A DNA stretch of 64,000 nt from Margaritifera margaritifera (GCA_029931535.1 JAQPZY010001660.1:6518001-6582000), one strand, 5' to 3'. Numbered from the stretch's first letter, positions 23,901 to 34,530 are shown. Translations and numbers: made by a program. Notes: generated by a model from the sequence alone, not told the origin.

Positions 23901-26900
23901 GGTTGCAGGGGGTCCTCAGTAGGGCTTCGAAGGGTCATCAGAAGAAATTTTTAAAATCATATCATAAGCCTGAGGGTCAGGAGATCCTATTGGTGGTCAA
24001 GTTAGGGTTGCAGCATAAAAAGGTTGGCAACCACTGTTTTGCAGTATATCTGTGTGTGCGTATATTTAATGTACCAATTTCAGCTGGTACTTAAGATCAG
24101 CCATAATCCAATCTGGTTCTGTTTGGTCCAGTTCGTTAATTTGTCATACTGCTGATTAAAGATATCTGATGATCAGGATAGTAATAAGGAAGAAAAATTT
24201 ATTTTAGACACAGTACAATTGGTTATTCTCAAGGCAAAAGATTGCTTTTAGACAAATGACACTGACTTTGACAGGATACTATCAGATTTACATTGGGTAC
24301 AACACAGTGTAGAGCTCACTTGATGATGTTGTAATGAAGGGAAGTGACCATTGCTTTGGGGGAAGAGTTTAGTATTTTGGGATAAAATAAAATTTCCTGC
24401 ATTTTTAAAAAAAAAAAAAAATCAAATATTCTATATGTACACATTTTTTTATATAAAAATACATTAGTTTTTTAATAAAAAAATTGAATTCTTGATGTAA
24501 AAAATCAATGCTAATATTTGATGTCCAATTTTTATATTTTTTTTCACAGATATTAACTTTTTAGCTCACATGGGCATAAAGCTAAGTGAGCTTATGGTAT
24601 GATCCTTAGTGTGTCCTGCATGGTCCATTTACAATTGCTATTTATAACTTCTTCTCAAAAACCACTTGACAGAACTTGACCAAATTTGACAGAAAGCATA
24701 CTGGCATTAAGCTCTTTCAGATTTGTTCAGATGATGCCAATCTGTCATCAAATATGGTCACTGTTACGTAAAATAGAAACCTTTAAAATAGAAAAACAAG
24801 CTTTAGCCACTACCCATTATTAACTGCAGTAGTTGTGGGTTTTTTTCTTGTATAAATTCCCCACTTTCTATAATATTTTTAGCTCACTTGGCCATCAGGC
24901 CAAGTGAGCTTATGGTATGGTCCTTTGTCTGTCATCAGTTGTCTGTCATGCATTGGCCATTTACAATTGTCATTTACAGCTTTTTCTCAAAATGCACTTT
25001 TCAGAATTTGGCCAAATTTGACAGAAAGCATCCTGGCATGAAGATCTTTCAAATTTGTACAAATGATGCTGATCAGCCATCAGATATAGAAAAACCTTTG
25101 AATGATTTTTTCTCAAAAGCTGCTACATTTTTTTTTTAACCAAATTTTGAAATAAAGCACCCTGGCATGAAGCTCTTGTTGAAATGATCCATCATCAAAT
25201 ATGACTGCTGTTAATTACAATAGAAAAGGCTTTAACTGACTTCTTCTGAAAATCAAATTAACAAAATATGACCAAATTTGACAATGTATCCAAGAATAGA
25301 TGGCTTTCAATCTTGCAAAAATGATGCTAATCTGCAATCAAATATGGATGCCATTAATAAAAATAGAAAACCCATTAAATTGCATATTTTTGACAACTGC
25401 TCAATTGCATTTGGCCAAATTTGACAGAAATGTATTTTTAAATTTTTTTTTCCTGGCCGGGGAGGTGGGGTAGGAGTGGGGGGATTAGACCCAGACAAAC
25501 CACCATCGACCAACAGAGGGATACGTCCTTCAGGAGAGTATTGCTGATGACACTGCATCCACCAGATGTCAAACTACCTCAATTAAGTCTTTATTACCTC
25601 CATCACCATGGTAAAGGCATTGGGGTAGAGACAAGGCTGAATGGAAGAGCCTGAAATTGAAATACCTCTTAGCCAAGACAAAACTTGACATATATTTCTT
25701 GTGAGGTGGGAAGATGGGGATGTGAAGGTATGCATCCTGCAGATACATGGAGAGGGATGATGAGTCAAAACTTCTGCTTTTCTTACACCAAAAAGATCCA
25801 GGAATACAAATCCAGAGTTTGAACATTTCCCACCCTCTCAACTGTTCTCATCTGATGAAGGGTGTGTGCCTCTTCCCGTAGATGAACCATTTTGGACTGG
25901 TGAAAGAAACTGAGGGTCCATGATATAGAAGAGGATGTTCACTGAAGTGAAGTCGGTATCCATCCTTTAAAGTGGAATGGACTCACATATTGCCCATAAT
26001 GCCCAACCAAACCTCTGAAAAGAGGGCTAGTTGAGCACTTAATGGGGCACTTTGAAGAGGAAGATGCTGCAGACAAGGGTTCAACTCACTCCATAGGGCC
26101 AACTACCTCTATCCTTAGGGAAGAGGAAGGAGTTTGGAGACTTCCTCCTTGACCTCTTTAACCACCTCGTCTAGCAACAGAAGGGTAGTAGGGAGATTTG
26201 AACTGGGGCTGCTTGTTTGTCTGATTAGGCTAACCCTGTTTGAAGAACTTTTGAGGAGATCCCCAGTCAGTCAGGGTGTGCACACTTCCTGGCTGGTTTT
26301 GACAGACTAGAAGTTGTGGCCAGGGACCAATCTTGATTTTCCCACAAATCGTGTGACATTACAGAGGAGATGAGACCTCTGAAGAGCTTCTCTGCCACAA
26401 GTGGTGCAGTCCTTGAAAGATTTTTGCCATGGTGCAGCAAGACTTTACACATCTCCAAGGTGTTATCCCATGGGAGGTAGAGAAGCTCTGCAGAGAATGC
26501 CATTGATATGGAGGATGCATGCCATGACGTTTTTGCCACAGCCTCCTGCAAGCACTGAAATGCTGCTGGAGACAGTGATTTCTCCTTCAAGAGATTGAAG
26601 GAGGTTGCCAAAAAGCAATCAACATTGGAGGCAGTTGTCACTCGGCTTCAAGCCTTAAGCTCTATGGCCTCCAAGGTTCAAGGTGGAGGAGGGATTAGGG
26701 GCCAAGCAGAGGAAAAAATCTGATAGCTTCAGGCAGAGAACAGCAGCCAGAGCATAGAAGCAGGGCAGACCATCCCTTCTGCTGCCTGGCAGACTATTTG
26801 CCTCAGCAAAACTTCTGCACAAGCTTCCAAGCCATAGCAGAGTGCAGAAGCAGAAGATCTGAATGAGAGTAAGACAAAGAAAACCTCTCCAGACTGGAGA

Positions 26901-29900
26901 GAATTGTAGTGTCCTCAGCTCCAGAAGGCTTTGGGCACAAGTCTGGGGAAGGAGGTGGTAAACTTCCACCTTATCTAATGTCCAGACTTCCTCCAGCTCC
27001 AACATCTGATCCAATAGGTGTGAAGGAGCAAAGGATCCAAAAGAGAGGTAATGACATGCTGCAACTTTTCCTTCTGAGAACTCATTTGAGTCCTCCAAAA
27101 TGGAAGGGGCATCAACATCCAGAGTCTGCTTAGGAGGCGAGACAGGACTGTCCTCCCTGGCATCTCTCTCCGGAGGGTAATGTGATTAACCCTACTAGTT
27201 GTTCTCCTGGGCAAATGTGATTGCTCATCTCTTTTCAATAGTCTTGGAGGAAAGTGGAAGCCCGCTTCCTTTTTTTTTGGACAGGGCCTGAGGTAACCGA
27301 GCATGTCCCCAGCCTGTCACGTCCACAGTACCTTGAAATCAAGGCAGTGACATCCATGGTGCCATGAAGAGAGGGGGAGAAAGAAGACCTGCTACCAGGT
27401 AAGGGGGGCTCTTCAAATACTGTAGGGATTAAATGGGAACATAGGGAAGGGGTGGGAATGCTGATCTGATCCACTTCCTGAGACGAGCAAGCAAAACCCA
27501 AATCCCTATCCCAGTAGGGATCAGATAGTAAAATGAAATAGGGGAGGCAGGTATCAATCCAATCCCTGTCCCCATACTGGTGATCAAAGTCTGGTGTCTG
27601 GTTGCCCAGTAGATGACCAGTGAACAGTGTCCAGTGCCCATTACAGATGACCAGTCCGGTGACAAAGTTCTGACTGACAAGAATGCCTCAGATCTATCAG
27701 AGTGAGATCACTGCTTTTCCCTGTCATCAGAAAGGTGCTACCAGCTTATATCAGTCTACTTTGAGAGGGTCCTGCTTCTCCCTACTGGGAATGTATTGCT
27801 CTCAGGAACTTTTCCTCCCTTGGTGATATCTGAACCATAGAGATCGCTTCTTGTTTCTTTCCCACAAGGTAGTTGACTTCCCTAAAGCGGAAAGGGATTC
27901 AGACCCCTCCTGGGAAATGGAGGGGGTTGTCTTGGTATGATGAGGAGGAAGTGGGGCCTTTCCTCCTCCTTCTATAAGTGCAGTGACTTTGTGTCAAGTC
28001 CCACACTTGATCTGTCCATAGACAACATTGTGGACATCCATCCATGCATTCAATATCAGTGTACAATAGGCAGGTGGTGTATATCCCATTGGGCTTTCTT
28101 TTGCCCACACTTACCCACAGCCTGTAACATTAATCTCTGAAAGAGTAAAAATTACACAAAAAAACCCAAGATAGCCAGGAACTAAGAAGGGGAACAATGA
28201 ACAGAAGCACTCCCTGCTGGGCAGGGCAACAAAACCTTCCAAAATTATCAAAAGGAACACAATGAGCAATTTGCCACACATGTTACTCGTATGAAGTCCA
28301 AGGAAAAAGAGGTGTGTATTCCATATGTTGGCTATGACTAAGGAATCAGACTGGATCATTCTCGGCCCCCAGTTACTAATTGAAGAGGGAATATTTAGCT
28401 TGGACTGGGGACTTGGCATCTGAGAAAGGTAAGTAATGCAATTGTAGCATATATTGTATTACTGCTATGAAAATCACCTAGAAATGAAGGTATTTCCAAT
28501 TTGATCAGATGATGCCAAACTGTCATCATATATGGTCACTGTTACTAAAAATACACAAACCTTTTAACAACTTCTTCTCAAAAACTGCTCAACAGAATTT
28601 GATCAAATTGACATAAAGCAAAATTGTGTGTTTAATTCTTTCAAGTTTGTTCAAATGATGCCGATCCACCATCAAATATGGTCCCAATTGCTAAATATAT
28701 ATATAATTTTTAATGACTTCGTAAAATCTGCTCAACAGAATTTGACCAAATTTGACATAAAGCATCCTGGCACTGAAGGTCTTTATATATGATATTTTCT
28801 TTTCCTACATTAATACTGGATATATTTCATCATGTGGTACAAAAAACATAATATTTTAACTGGTTTTTGAACCACAAGTTGAAATATATCCCATATTAAC
28901 ATAGGAGAAGAAAATATTCTTTTTATGATATACAAAAATAGCTTTTGAATCGAAGCTTAGAAGATTAAACTCACTCTTTAGCATACAAACACCCACTCCT
29001 TTTTGTAACTTCACCTCACTTTCAACTGTAATCATAGGCTGATCATAAAAATATCAGCTACTTAAGAAAATGGTAGGCTTGGCACAGCCACTATGTTGCA
29101 GTAAATTACATTCTGGCATTTTGTGAATGATTTTACCCTATCTGACCACAAAGCAACTCTGAGTCAGCAATTGTTGGTAATTTTTTTAATTGTTCCCACT
29201 ACAGGGGAAATAACTTCATGCAGTTGTGAACAGTATTGAGTTCAGCAAAAAATAATTTCCATGTCTGAAAGGTAATGCAGGATTTCATTTTATTTGTTAG
29301 AGCTCAAAAAGTGCTTGTTTTTCTTGCTGCAGTCAAGCATCAGACCCTTTGAGGGATTCTTCTGTATAGTGGACTGATTACTTTGTACACATTATCATTA
29401 AATGATAAACATAAGATGCACATTTCAATGTCAATTATCATATTCGACCAACAAATACATGTATAAGTGCCCTCAGTCAAAAACCTTTGTTTTTTAACTT
29501 GTTGATGAAAATGTTTTGGCATTTGACTTAATTTCCATCTTTGCCATTAAAATAACCTTGTGAAATATGCATTCTGTCAGTAGATTGTTTTAAGGCTTTG
29601 TGCTGTGTTGATTGTTCATGTACCGTATATACTTGTGTATAAGCCAGCTTCAAATGCAAACAACATAGACCCTGATCTGCCGGTGCATTATGCGCTGGCA
29701 GATCTGTGTGTATACAGTTTGTATCGGCTTATATGCAAGTATATATATGGTAAGGCAGGTTAGCTAGTACTATTAAATTATAGCTGAAACAGCATCCTCT
29801 GAAATAGCAGACTTTGGCCAAAACCAGAAAGTCACACCCCAATGACACTCCTGTGTGTACTGTAAACACTGTTCTAACCACGTACTTGTTACATTTGTGG

Positions 29901-32795
29901 GGGTTATTTAATGGTTCGGCATTGCAACATTTCTTCCTGACATTTAAGCTGGGAAAGTGGACATTTTTCATGTGACATGGTTGTACCATTGGTGTAAATC
30001 CTGCGAATGGTTACCATTGTGAAATGTTATACTGGTTTATAGTTGCATTAGGTTTGTTTATTTAAAAATTTGGCTTATGCCTGGATCATTTAGGCTTTGA
30101 CACTTATTATTTAATGTGGCAGAAAGAACAAGTGAAGTCATCTTTGGGGTTAGTGAACTTTAATGAGATAGACTCTTCCAAGCCAGACCATTTGCTGTCC
30201 TTTGATCTTAAAGTTAAGCTCAGGCAAAGACATATACCTGCCACTTTGTGTTTAATCCAGTTAGAATGTGATCTGCAATAAATTAACCAAGTGATTCAAG
30301 TTTGAAAAACAATTAAAACAACTTATTGAACTAAGAAGGCATATGGAATATGATGAAATGTTTAAAAACACAAATTTTGCAGGGTGTTTTTTTTTTGGGG
30401 GGGGGGAAGAGTACTGAAAGGGGCACACAGTGGGTCAGAGAGGAGGGCATTTTAAGGGGTGAGGAAGGCACCCATCTATTTCTTGCTACATGTAGTTTGA
30501 ACACTGATTCAGGAGGAATAGCAATAACAATATTTTCAAGATGGCTGCCACAGTGGCCATATGTGATGTCAGATCAGCACCATTTTTATTTAGGACCAAC
30601 TTGACATTATAATTAGTTTTTTTTGTGAAAACCCCATGTCATTATGACTATCCGTCCAGGAGGAGTAGCGATAACAAGATTTTCAGGATGGTCACTGTGA
30701 TGGCCTTATTGGATGCCTGAGCAGAACCATTTTCATTTAGGACCAACTAGACATAAGAAGTCTTTAAGTGAAAACCTCATGTGAGTATGACCATCCATTC
30801 AGAAGCAATGGTGATTACAGAATTTGCAAGATGGCCACTATGGCAGTCATATTTGATGTCAGACTGGCACCATTTTCATTTAGGACCAACTAGACATCAT
30901 AAGAAATCATTGAGTGAAAACCCTGTGTCAGTACAACCATCCATTCAGGAGGAGAGGCAATAGCAAGACTTTTCAAACTGGCCACCATGACAGCTGTATT
31001 GGATGTCAGATTGGTGCCATTTTCGTTTTGGACCAACTAGACAAAATAAGAAGTCTTTCATTGATAACCCTGTGTTGATATGACGATCCGTTTAGGGGTA
31101 GTAGCAATAACAAGACTTTAAACTTCGCTGCCATTGCAGCCATGTTAGAAGTCCCATGTGCACCATTTTTATTTAGTACCAACTAGACCTTGGGATGACT
31201 GTCTGTAAAGTTTGGTGGCAGTCCTCGGAATGGTTTAAAAGCAGTTTTAACAAACTTGTGCTGATAGACACTGGACAAAAGGCCACCACATAAGCTCTTC
31301 TGGTCTATGACCAGTAAAGCTACAAATAGTGAAATGGCACCCGATAGAGAACTTGGATGAAAAGACAGCATATGGAATTGAACTTGAAATGTGTTTGATT
31401 TATGCTTATAGTGGTGGCAAATGTTTGTTCTGTGTATTCTTTATTTTGGGTATTTGTAGAGGTTAATCCAAAGAATTTACTACCAATAAATATGCAAACT
31501 TTAACAGAGGTAAATCAACAAACTTAAGCAACCATGAAAATGCCTAATTTTTGTTACAAAAATAGTATCCACAAAAACCACAATAAATGGTAATATGCCA
31601 CTTTCATAAATCCACTTTCTGCATAGCTGCTTGAGACTAATTAGTTAACAAAAGAGGATCAAGACATTGCCATGGTACTCAAGTTTTTGTTTATTTTGTA
31701 GAGCTCCACTTGGGTGAAAACAAGCTTACAACCCTCCCAGATGAACTGCGTCAAATCGAAAACCTTAAGATTCTCAATGTGTCTGGTAACAGAATGCAAG
31801 TGCTTCCTCTTGTTGTCTATGATCTGAACAAACTCAGAGCATTAGATGCCAAAAAGAATGTCTTGACAGGTAGTTGAGAAATAAAGGCAGTAATATATAG
31901 TTTTGATGGTTTAATATGCAGTGCTGCTTTTGAACTGATAATTTGCCTGACTTCAGATCTTTTGTGTGTTTTGTGTTGAAAAATTTGTTAATGTAATTTT
32001 GATATCATGGTTTGCCTTTGCAAATTTCGTAATCTTTTTTAATCATTTTAGTGAAGCATAATTGTTTTTAATGACATTGATGTAAGTTTTATTTGATAAA
32101 ATCCTCACAAATCTTGAACTGTTAAATTAAAATAATTATAATCTTTTTGTTCATTGTTATGATAAAGAACTAGATTTAGCATGATTGTGATCTAGACTTG
32201 CTGTAAATTGGATTCCTGTCCATTCTACTATATATACTCACGTATAATCCAATACCAACTGCAAACTGCATAGACCCAGATCTGCCGTCACATAATGCAC
32301 CAACAGATCTGGGTCTATGCTGTTTGAAGGGACTAATCAGTAGAACAAACAACATAGACCCTGATCTGCCAGCGCATTATGCGACAGCAGATCAGGATCT
32401 ATGTTGTTTGCATTTGGACTAAGCTTATACGTGAGTATAGACAGTAGTTGAAAAACTATGTTGCTTTGTGTTGTATTTTGTTATGATTGTAGTGTTATCT
32501 ATATGTTATTAGTTCTCTAAGCATGATAAATTTACAGAAATAGCTATGTTTAAAATTCATAAATTTTAAATCCAATTGAAAATGCTTGATTTAAATTAAA
32601 ATTAAAATTTAGATTTTTCAACTTCCAGAGCTGGATGTTACTAAGTTGAAGAGAATGTTATCTCTGACAGAGATTGATCTCCAAGACAACCCACTGCCTG
32701 AGCAATTAAATACTCAGCTGTTGGAAATCAAAGTATTCACAGTTCTCCTAGGGGCTTCTGACCCTGTTGGGGTCCAGCTGGAGGAAGTGGAGTGA
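11320..32795 (+). CDS. LRRC20: LRRC20-like leucine-rich repeat protein (complete, 4 exons)
   Basis: Joined exons 11320-11386, 16957-17100, 31702-31869 and 32629-32795 give 181 residues, close to vertebrate LRRC20 (about 184). The protein has a short basic N-terminal helix (VTKVVNRIRDAKEN) and then leucine-rich repeats: LDLSKCDLIQVP (22-33), LRTCDLSGNLLQKLP (45-59), ELHLGENKLTTLP (71-83), LKILNVSGNRMQVLP, LRALDAKKNVLTELD and LTEIDLQDNPL. The last repeat is followed by a C-terminal cap with no signal peptide or membrane segment, so a small cytosolic LRR protein is expected. The precise role of the family is unknown. All donors are GTAAGT, GTAGGA or GTAGTT and all acceptors end in TAG or CAG, every intron in phase 1. 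The start is the only in-frame ATG before the first repeat and aligns with the family start. No clear AATAAA signal follows the stop within 300 bases. Confidence 0.88.
11842..11909. repeat. GA microsatellite
   Basis: About 34 GA dinucleotides with one interruption, followed by an A tract. Confidence 0.97.
12340..12415. repeat. Left arm of a 2-kb-spaced inverted repeat
   Basis: Contains two sub-repeats built on TCGGCCCATTACAGAGTCAG. The reverse complement of 14310-14460 matches at roughly 70-75%. The pair could be ends of a decayed element enclosing 12.4-14.3 kb. Confidence 0.5.
12945..13450 (-). mobile_element. LINE 3' end with (ATT)n tail
   Basis: On the minus strand 13450-13280 reads an RT C-terminal block (SLAFSGPIIWNCLPKEA, then SFHHRCLKWMQS), a common ending of non-LTR polymerases (WNSLP motif). 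A 3' UTR follows and then a run of ATT/AAT units at 12948-12979 that forms the tail. Heavily 5'-truncated and dead. Confidence 0.6.
14310..14460. repeat. Right arm of a 2-kb-spaced inverted repeat
   Basis: Partner of 12340-12415 in inverted orientation; it carries TAATGGGCCGAGTATGTC and GCCGATTTGTCCCAG. The arms also contain short internal direct repeats. Confidence 0.5.
14785..15830 (+). mobile_element. LINE RT C-terminal fragment, interrupted by a MITE
   Basis: The plus strand encodes INYLGVTVTSDLKWN, then LCTKAKLSLGLLRHNLLSCP, then a shifted continuation with LARPIL.YGCTVWDPH and LIKPKRTSRNQHKY. This is the post-palm region of LINE reverse transcriptases (YLG..IS.DLKW ... VWDPH). The block expected next, FFSRTIKDWNSLP-like, appears only after 15661, past the MITE. 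Stops and frameshifts are present. Confidence 0.7.
15321..15660. mobile_element. MITE inserted in a LINE (TA target site)
   Basis: 340-bp element with imperfect inverted ends: the left end begins AGCTCTCCCCCATTATAAC and the right end read inward is CAGCACTCCCTTGTTATAAC. It is flanked by TA on both sides (15319-15320 and 15661-15662). No coding capacity. It splits LINE homology, which gives the order of insertion. Confidence 0.65.
16957..17100 (+). CDS. LRRC20: LRRC20-like exon 2
   Basis: 144 bases after the acceptor TTTTGTTCATTTAG, residues 23-70. It carries two LRR blocks (DLSKCDLIQVP and LRTCDLSGNLLQKLP). Donor CAG|GTAGGA. Confidence 0.87.
17949..18098. repeat. 50-bp tandem repeat, 3 units
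   Basis: Three nearly identical 50-bp units beginning GACAGATCATGGACAATCC; only a few substitutions separate them, so the triplication looks recent. Confidence 0.92.
18333..18588 (-). mobile_element. tRNA-derived SINE, complete
   Basis: On the minus strand it starts with a tRNA Leu/Ser-like head carrying box A TGGCCGAGTGG and box B GGTTCGAGTC. A body follows (CTTGCCAGTAGCTTCCAGTG), ending in GGCGTTAAACCCATAAAACC. Imperfect 13-bp target-site duplications (11 of 13 equal) flank it at 18320-18332 and 18589-18601. Non-coding; in SINEs of this type pol III starts from the tRNA-like head, and movement uses a partner LINE. Confidence 0.8.
18930..19600 (-). pseudogene. DIRS-like tyrosine recombinase, catalytic part
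   Basis: The minus strand reads the first catalytic region (FIGLTTEQKVQSLTSI), a middle strand region, then AHSV, a stop, GASISAAL, and then FNNTDWYKGDSFHHFYNRDV with the nucleophilic Tyr. In DIRS and phage-type recombinases the second box is H-x-x-R; here the Arg position is a TGA (19127-19125), as expected from a CGA codon after C-to-T change. Inactive. Confidence 0.65.
19805..21150 (-). pseudogene. DIRS-like RT end and RNase H
   Basis: Contains the RT tail block QNVGFQVKSILTPTQ, RNase H with ETDAS (near 20600), LADSWSRN (near 20270) and the FPPFRLIPRVL..I segment before the recombinase. A degenerate stretch near 21110-21130 could be what remains of the Y-x-D-D box, but it is too damaged to be sure. 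Several stops and frame changes. Confidence 0.6.
21640..21850. mobile_element. Double-hairpin MITE, diverged copy
   Basis: Shares with 32228-32447 and 48272-48490 the internal order of two hairpins: GCATATCTGGGTCTATG, then GGCCCTGATCTGCCAG...TGATGGCAGGTCTGGATC. The terminal TATATACTCG-type ends are eroded. Confidence 0.55.
22115..22960 (+). repeat. Hairpin-headed monomer repeat, family D
   Basis: Begins with a small hairpin (GGGCTCC...GGGAGCCCC, about 22121-22147) and continues as degenerate monomers of about 150 bases sharing TAGCTCAGGAACCATTCAAC, TAGACTTAGATGTTCC and TATGGTCCTTGACAATTAA-like blocks. C-rich tracts at 22207-22225 and 22284-22316 interrupt it. Confidence 0.6.
23865..24036. 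mobile_element. hAT-type MITE with 8-bp target-site duplication
   Basis: 172-bp element. The left end CAGCAGTTCCTAACCT pairs with the right end AGGTTGGCAACCACTG, the CAG...CTG ends typical of hAT elements. Flanking 8-mers TTTTACAG (23857-23864) and TTTTGCAG (24037-24044) differ at one base and are the expected 8-bp duplication. No coding capacity. Confidence 0.85.
24555..25439 (+). repeat. Hairpin-headed monomer repeat, family A (left part)
   Basis: Two hairpin heads (AGCTCACTTGGCCATCAGGC followed by CAAGTGAGCT at about 24881-24910, and a diverged one at 24563) are each followed by degenerate ~150-base monomers that share AATTTGACAGAAAGCATCC, CTTTCAAATTTGTTC and ATGATGCCAATCTGTCATC. The array stops at the DIRS-like insertion and resumes at 28480. 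Confidence 0.7.
25440..28480 (-). mobile_element. DIRS-like element fragment (gag-like and RT)
   Basis: On the minus strand 25770-25610 reads an RT block SMYLQDAYLHIPIFPPHKKYM, then FNFRLFHSALSLPQ, equal in pattern to LDLKDAY.HIPI...R..LPFGL..AP of DIRS and Ty3-type polymerases. Upstream (26267-28100) are long but broken open stretches, the 124-codon one at 26641-26267 helix-rich and gag-like. RNase H and recombinase are absent. The flanks are two halves of the family A repeat. The gag reading is tentative. Confidence 0.6.
26267..26641 (-). pseudogene. Gag-like open stretch of the DIRS-like fragment
   Basis: 124 codons, rich in Leu, Ser and Ala with predicted helices (LSPAAFQCLQEAVAKTS, LEMCKVLLHHG). 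DIRS gag proteins often have such helical segments with LLSPESI-like motifs, but no diagnostic motif is present. It could simply be a decayed frame. Confidence 0.35.
28481..28790 (+). repeat. Monomer repeat family A (right part)
   Basis: Continues the family A monomers interrupted at 25439: GATGCCAAACTGTCATCA, then CTTCTTCTCAAAAACTGCTC, then AATTTGACCAAATTTGACAT. Confidence 0.7.
29622..29752. mobile_element. Double-hairpin MITE family, short copy
   Basis: 131 bp with inverted ends TACCGTATATACTTGTGTAT and (inward) TACCATATATATACTTGCAT. The inside is one hairpin, GATCTGCCGGTGCATTATGC then GCTGGCAGATC. It has one of the two internal hairpins of the longer copies. Confidence 0.75.
30520..31340 (-). 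repeat. Hairpin-headed monomer repeat, family B (minus copy)
   Basis: Reverse-orientation array of about five ~155-base monomers sharing (plus strand) CATTTTCATTTAGGACCAAC, AAGATGGCCACTATGG-like and CCATCCATTCAGGAGGA-like blocks. At its right end (31290-31325) lies the head hairpin TCTTCTGGTCTATGACCAG. Same family as 45175-46760 and 59744-60150. Confidence 0.7.
31702..31869 (+). CDS. LRRC20: LRRC20-like exon 3
   Basis: 168 bases after the acceptor TTTATTTTGTAG, residues 71-126. It carries the repeats ELHLGENKLTTLP and LKILNVSGNRMQVLP and the start of LRALDAKKN. Donor ACAG|GTAGTT. Confidence 0.9.
31870..32628 (+). other. LRRC20-like intron 3
   Basis: 759-bp intron; about a third is the MITE at 32228-32447. 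The rest is AT-rich. Confidence 0.85.
32228..32447. mobile_element. Double-hairpin MITE, full copy
   Basis: 220 bp. The inverted ends read TATATATACTCACGTATAAT and (inward) CTATACTCACGTATAAGCTT. Inside are two separate hairpins. The first has perfect 13-bp arms AGACCCAGATCTG/CAGATCTGGGTCT around CGTCACATAATG; the second is AGACCCTGATCTGCCAGCGC...GCAGATCAGGATCT. No coding capacity. Confidence 0.8.
32629..32795 (+). CDS. LRRC20: LRRC20-like exon 4 (terminal)
   Basis: Residues 127-181 and the TGA stop after the acceptor CAACTTCCAG. It carries LTEIDLQDNPLPEQL and the acidic C-terminus ending in EEVE. Confidence 0.9.
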
Positions 32796-34530
32796 TAACA
32801 TGGGCTTAAAAGACATTTGACTGCACTGCAATGCAATTTACAATAATGTCTGTAATTTTTCATATTGTTGTATTTATTTGTTAGTGTGTATGAATAATAA
32901 TTATCAGTAAAAAATATTATTCATTATTTTCATCTGATCCTCAAGTTGAAATAACTCTTAATTAGAATACACAGAAGATTTAAGAAATAGATTAGGATTT
33001 TAAAGGATTGATTGTAGAGTCGCAAGAAAATTACAGATAGTTTGATAGTGTTTCAGGTGATTTGTATGTTATTTATGGGAAAATAGTATGATGTGCATAC
33101 ATAATTTTTTCAAGTCATGTGCAGATTGAATCTCATATTATTTTGCTTTTAATGTCAGCTTGATTTTTTAATTTTGTACTTCCAAATCATTAAATTAATT
33201 ACTTTATGTACAGGTATTTATAATAGACAAAACTGAAATTTCTTTTTATTTATCACATACAGCAATCATTCATATTGCATAGTGAAAACTGTGTTTTGTT
33301 CTAATATTACATGGTTCTTTTTGATGCATCACAACTGGAAAGGGAGTCTGAAAAAACCAGAATTGAATTTCTAATTAGTACATCAAATGATAAATTCTCA
33401 AATTCATATTGCATTTCAATGTGATTCTAGGGTACTATAACTGACTATAGTCTTTACAATTGTTCCAGCAGACACTATTGCCACTTGCTGATATCATATG
33501 ATGTCACAAATGATACATCTTTTACTGCCTTCTCTCTTGCAAACTGTTCTCCTACCGTGTTTGACTGGTAGGTTGTGATACCATTATCTTTGGCTAAGGC
33601 ACTAATAACCCACCAAACACTATATAAGAGCAATTCACAAAGGAGAAGGCAATAATAGAATAATGGTACCAGTTTAATCCTCTGGTAGATCCTTGTAGTT
33701 AGTCAATTATGCCTCCGTACAAATGCCTTAATTAGCTCTCTGTATTATTTGGATGTTTAATTTTTAGCTTGCCTTTACAAAGCAGAGGGGACCTGTTGTA
33801 CTACCTCTGGCATCATCATTGGTGTCTGCACATATCAAAGCATATACATATGTACAGACTCACTGCATTTCAACCATTCTTTATTCCTTAGTTGCAAGTA
33901 ACAGTTTGGAGTGGGTTTCATAGCACCTATTCCCTAGGGAGTGGGTTTCATAGCACCTATTCCCTAGGGAGTGGGCTAAGGGGCTTAACTTCATACATCT
34001 GTATTATTTGTATGTTCTTGGTTGGTTTTGCATTTAGCTCAGTTATTTGGTTATGCCTGGAATCATGAAACTTGGTGGGGGAATGCATCTTGATGAGTAC
34101 TACACAGCCATCACAGATTTTTTTCACTGTGACCCATATTGCTCATTTCACAGGCTTGGGTTCAGTTTTGTGTTTGAACTCTTCTGGTTTGGATCATTAA
34201 CTAGATAATTGTATACTTCTCTATTAGAACCACACCTGTGCTAACAAAATGATTGCTGTGACATTTCACTGTCTTAAATTAGGTTTTTGCATTTAGCTCA
34301 TGACCACACAGGTTTATTGCATGCTATGAACATGGTAACCTAGATCGTTACGGACCATACTTTATACTTAACTGTCTTGGACAAATTGTGTCTGATGTTC
34401 ATTTTTAAGGTACTGTTCATGCTATATTCAGGAAATGGATGATAGGCATCTCTATCAATAACATCCTTAAAACAAATTAGCTTGTTGTGACCTATGTTCA
34501 GCTTTAACTTGCTTTGGTTAACTTTTGGTA
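32796..34530. other. 3' flank of LRRC20-like gene; no gene seen
   Basis: AT-rich. It holds an imperfect inverted repeat around 33520-33655 (TTACTGCCTTCTC with GAGAAGGCAATAA), perhaps a small MITE, and the duplication at 33909-33972. No exon recognised. Confidence 0.6.
33909..33972. repeat. 30-bp tandem duplication
   Basis: Two identical 30-base copies (GAGTGGGTTTCATAGCACCT start) plus the first bases of a third. Recent duplication. Confidence 0.95.

Larger units (their letters stand above)
17101..31701 (+). other. LRRC20-like intron 2
   Basis: 14.6-kb intron made largely of transposons listed separately. 17101-17940 has only a C-rich tract (17342-17366). 23000-23860 and 28800-29620 are AT-rich without features I can name. 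21310-21640 has repeated CCATGGTCAGACCACTGG blocks (about 21339 and 21520) that suggest a decayed palindromic element. Confidence 0.75.

Noticed and set aside
18165..28480. One single DIRS element split by a 4-kb insertion (RT at 25.6 kb, RNase H and recombinase at 19-21 kb)
   Set aside because: The two fragments have different flanks: inverted repeats around the left one and interrupted family A monomers around the right one. Separate insertions are the simpler reading, although the domain sets are complementary.
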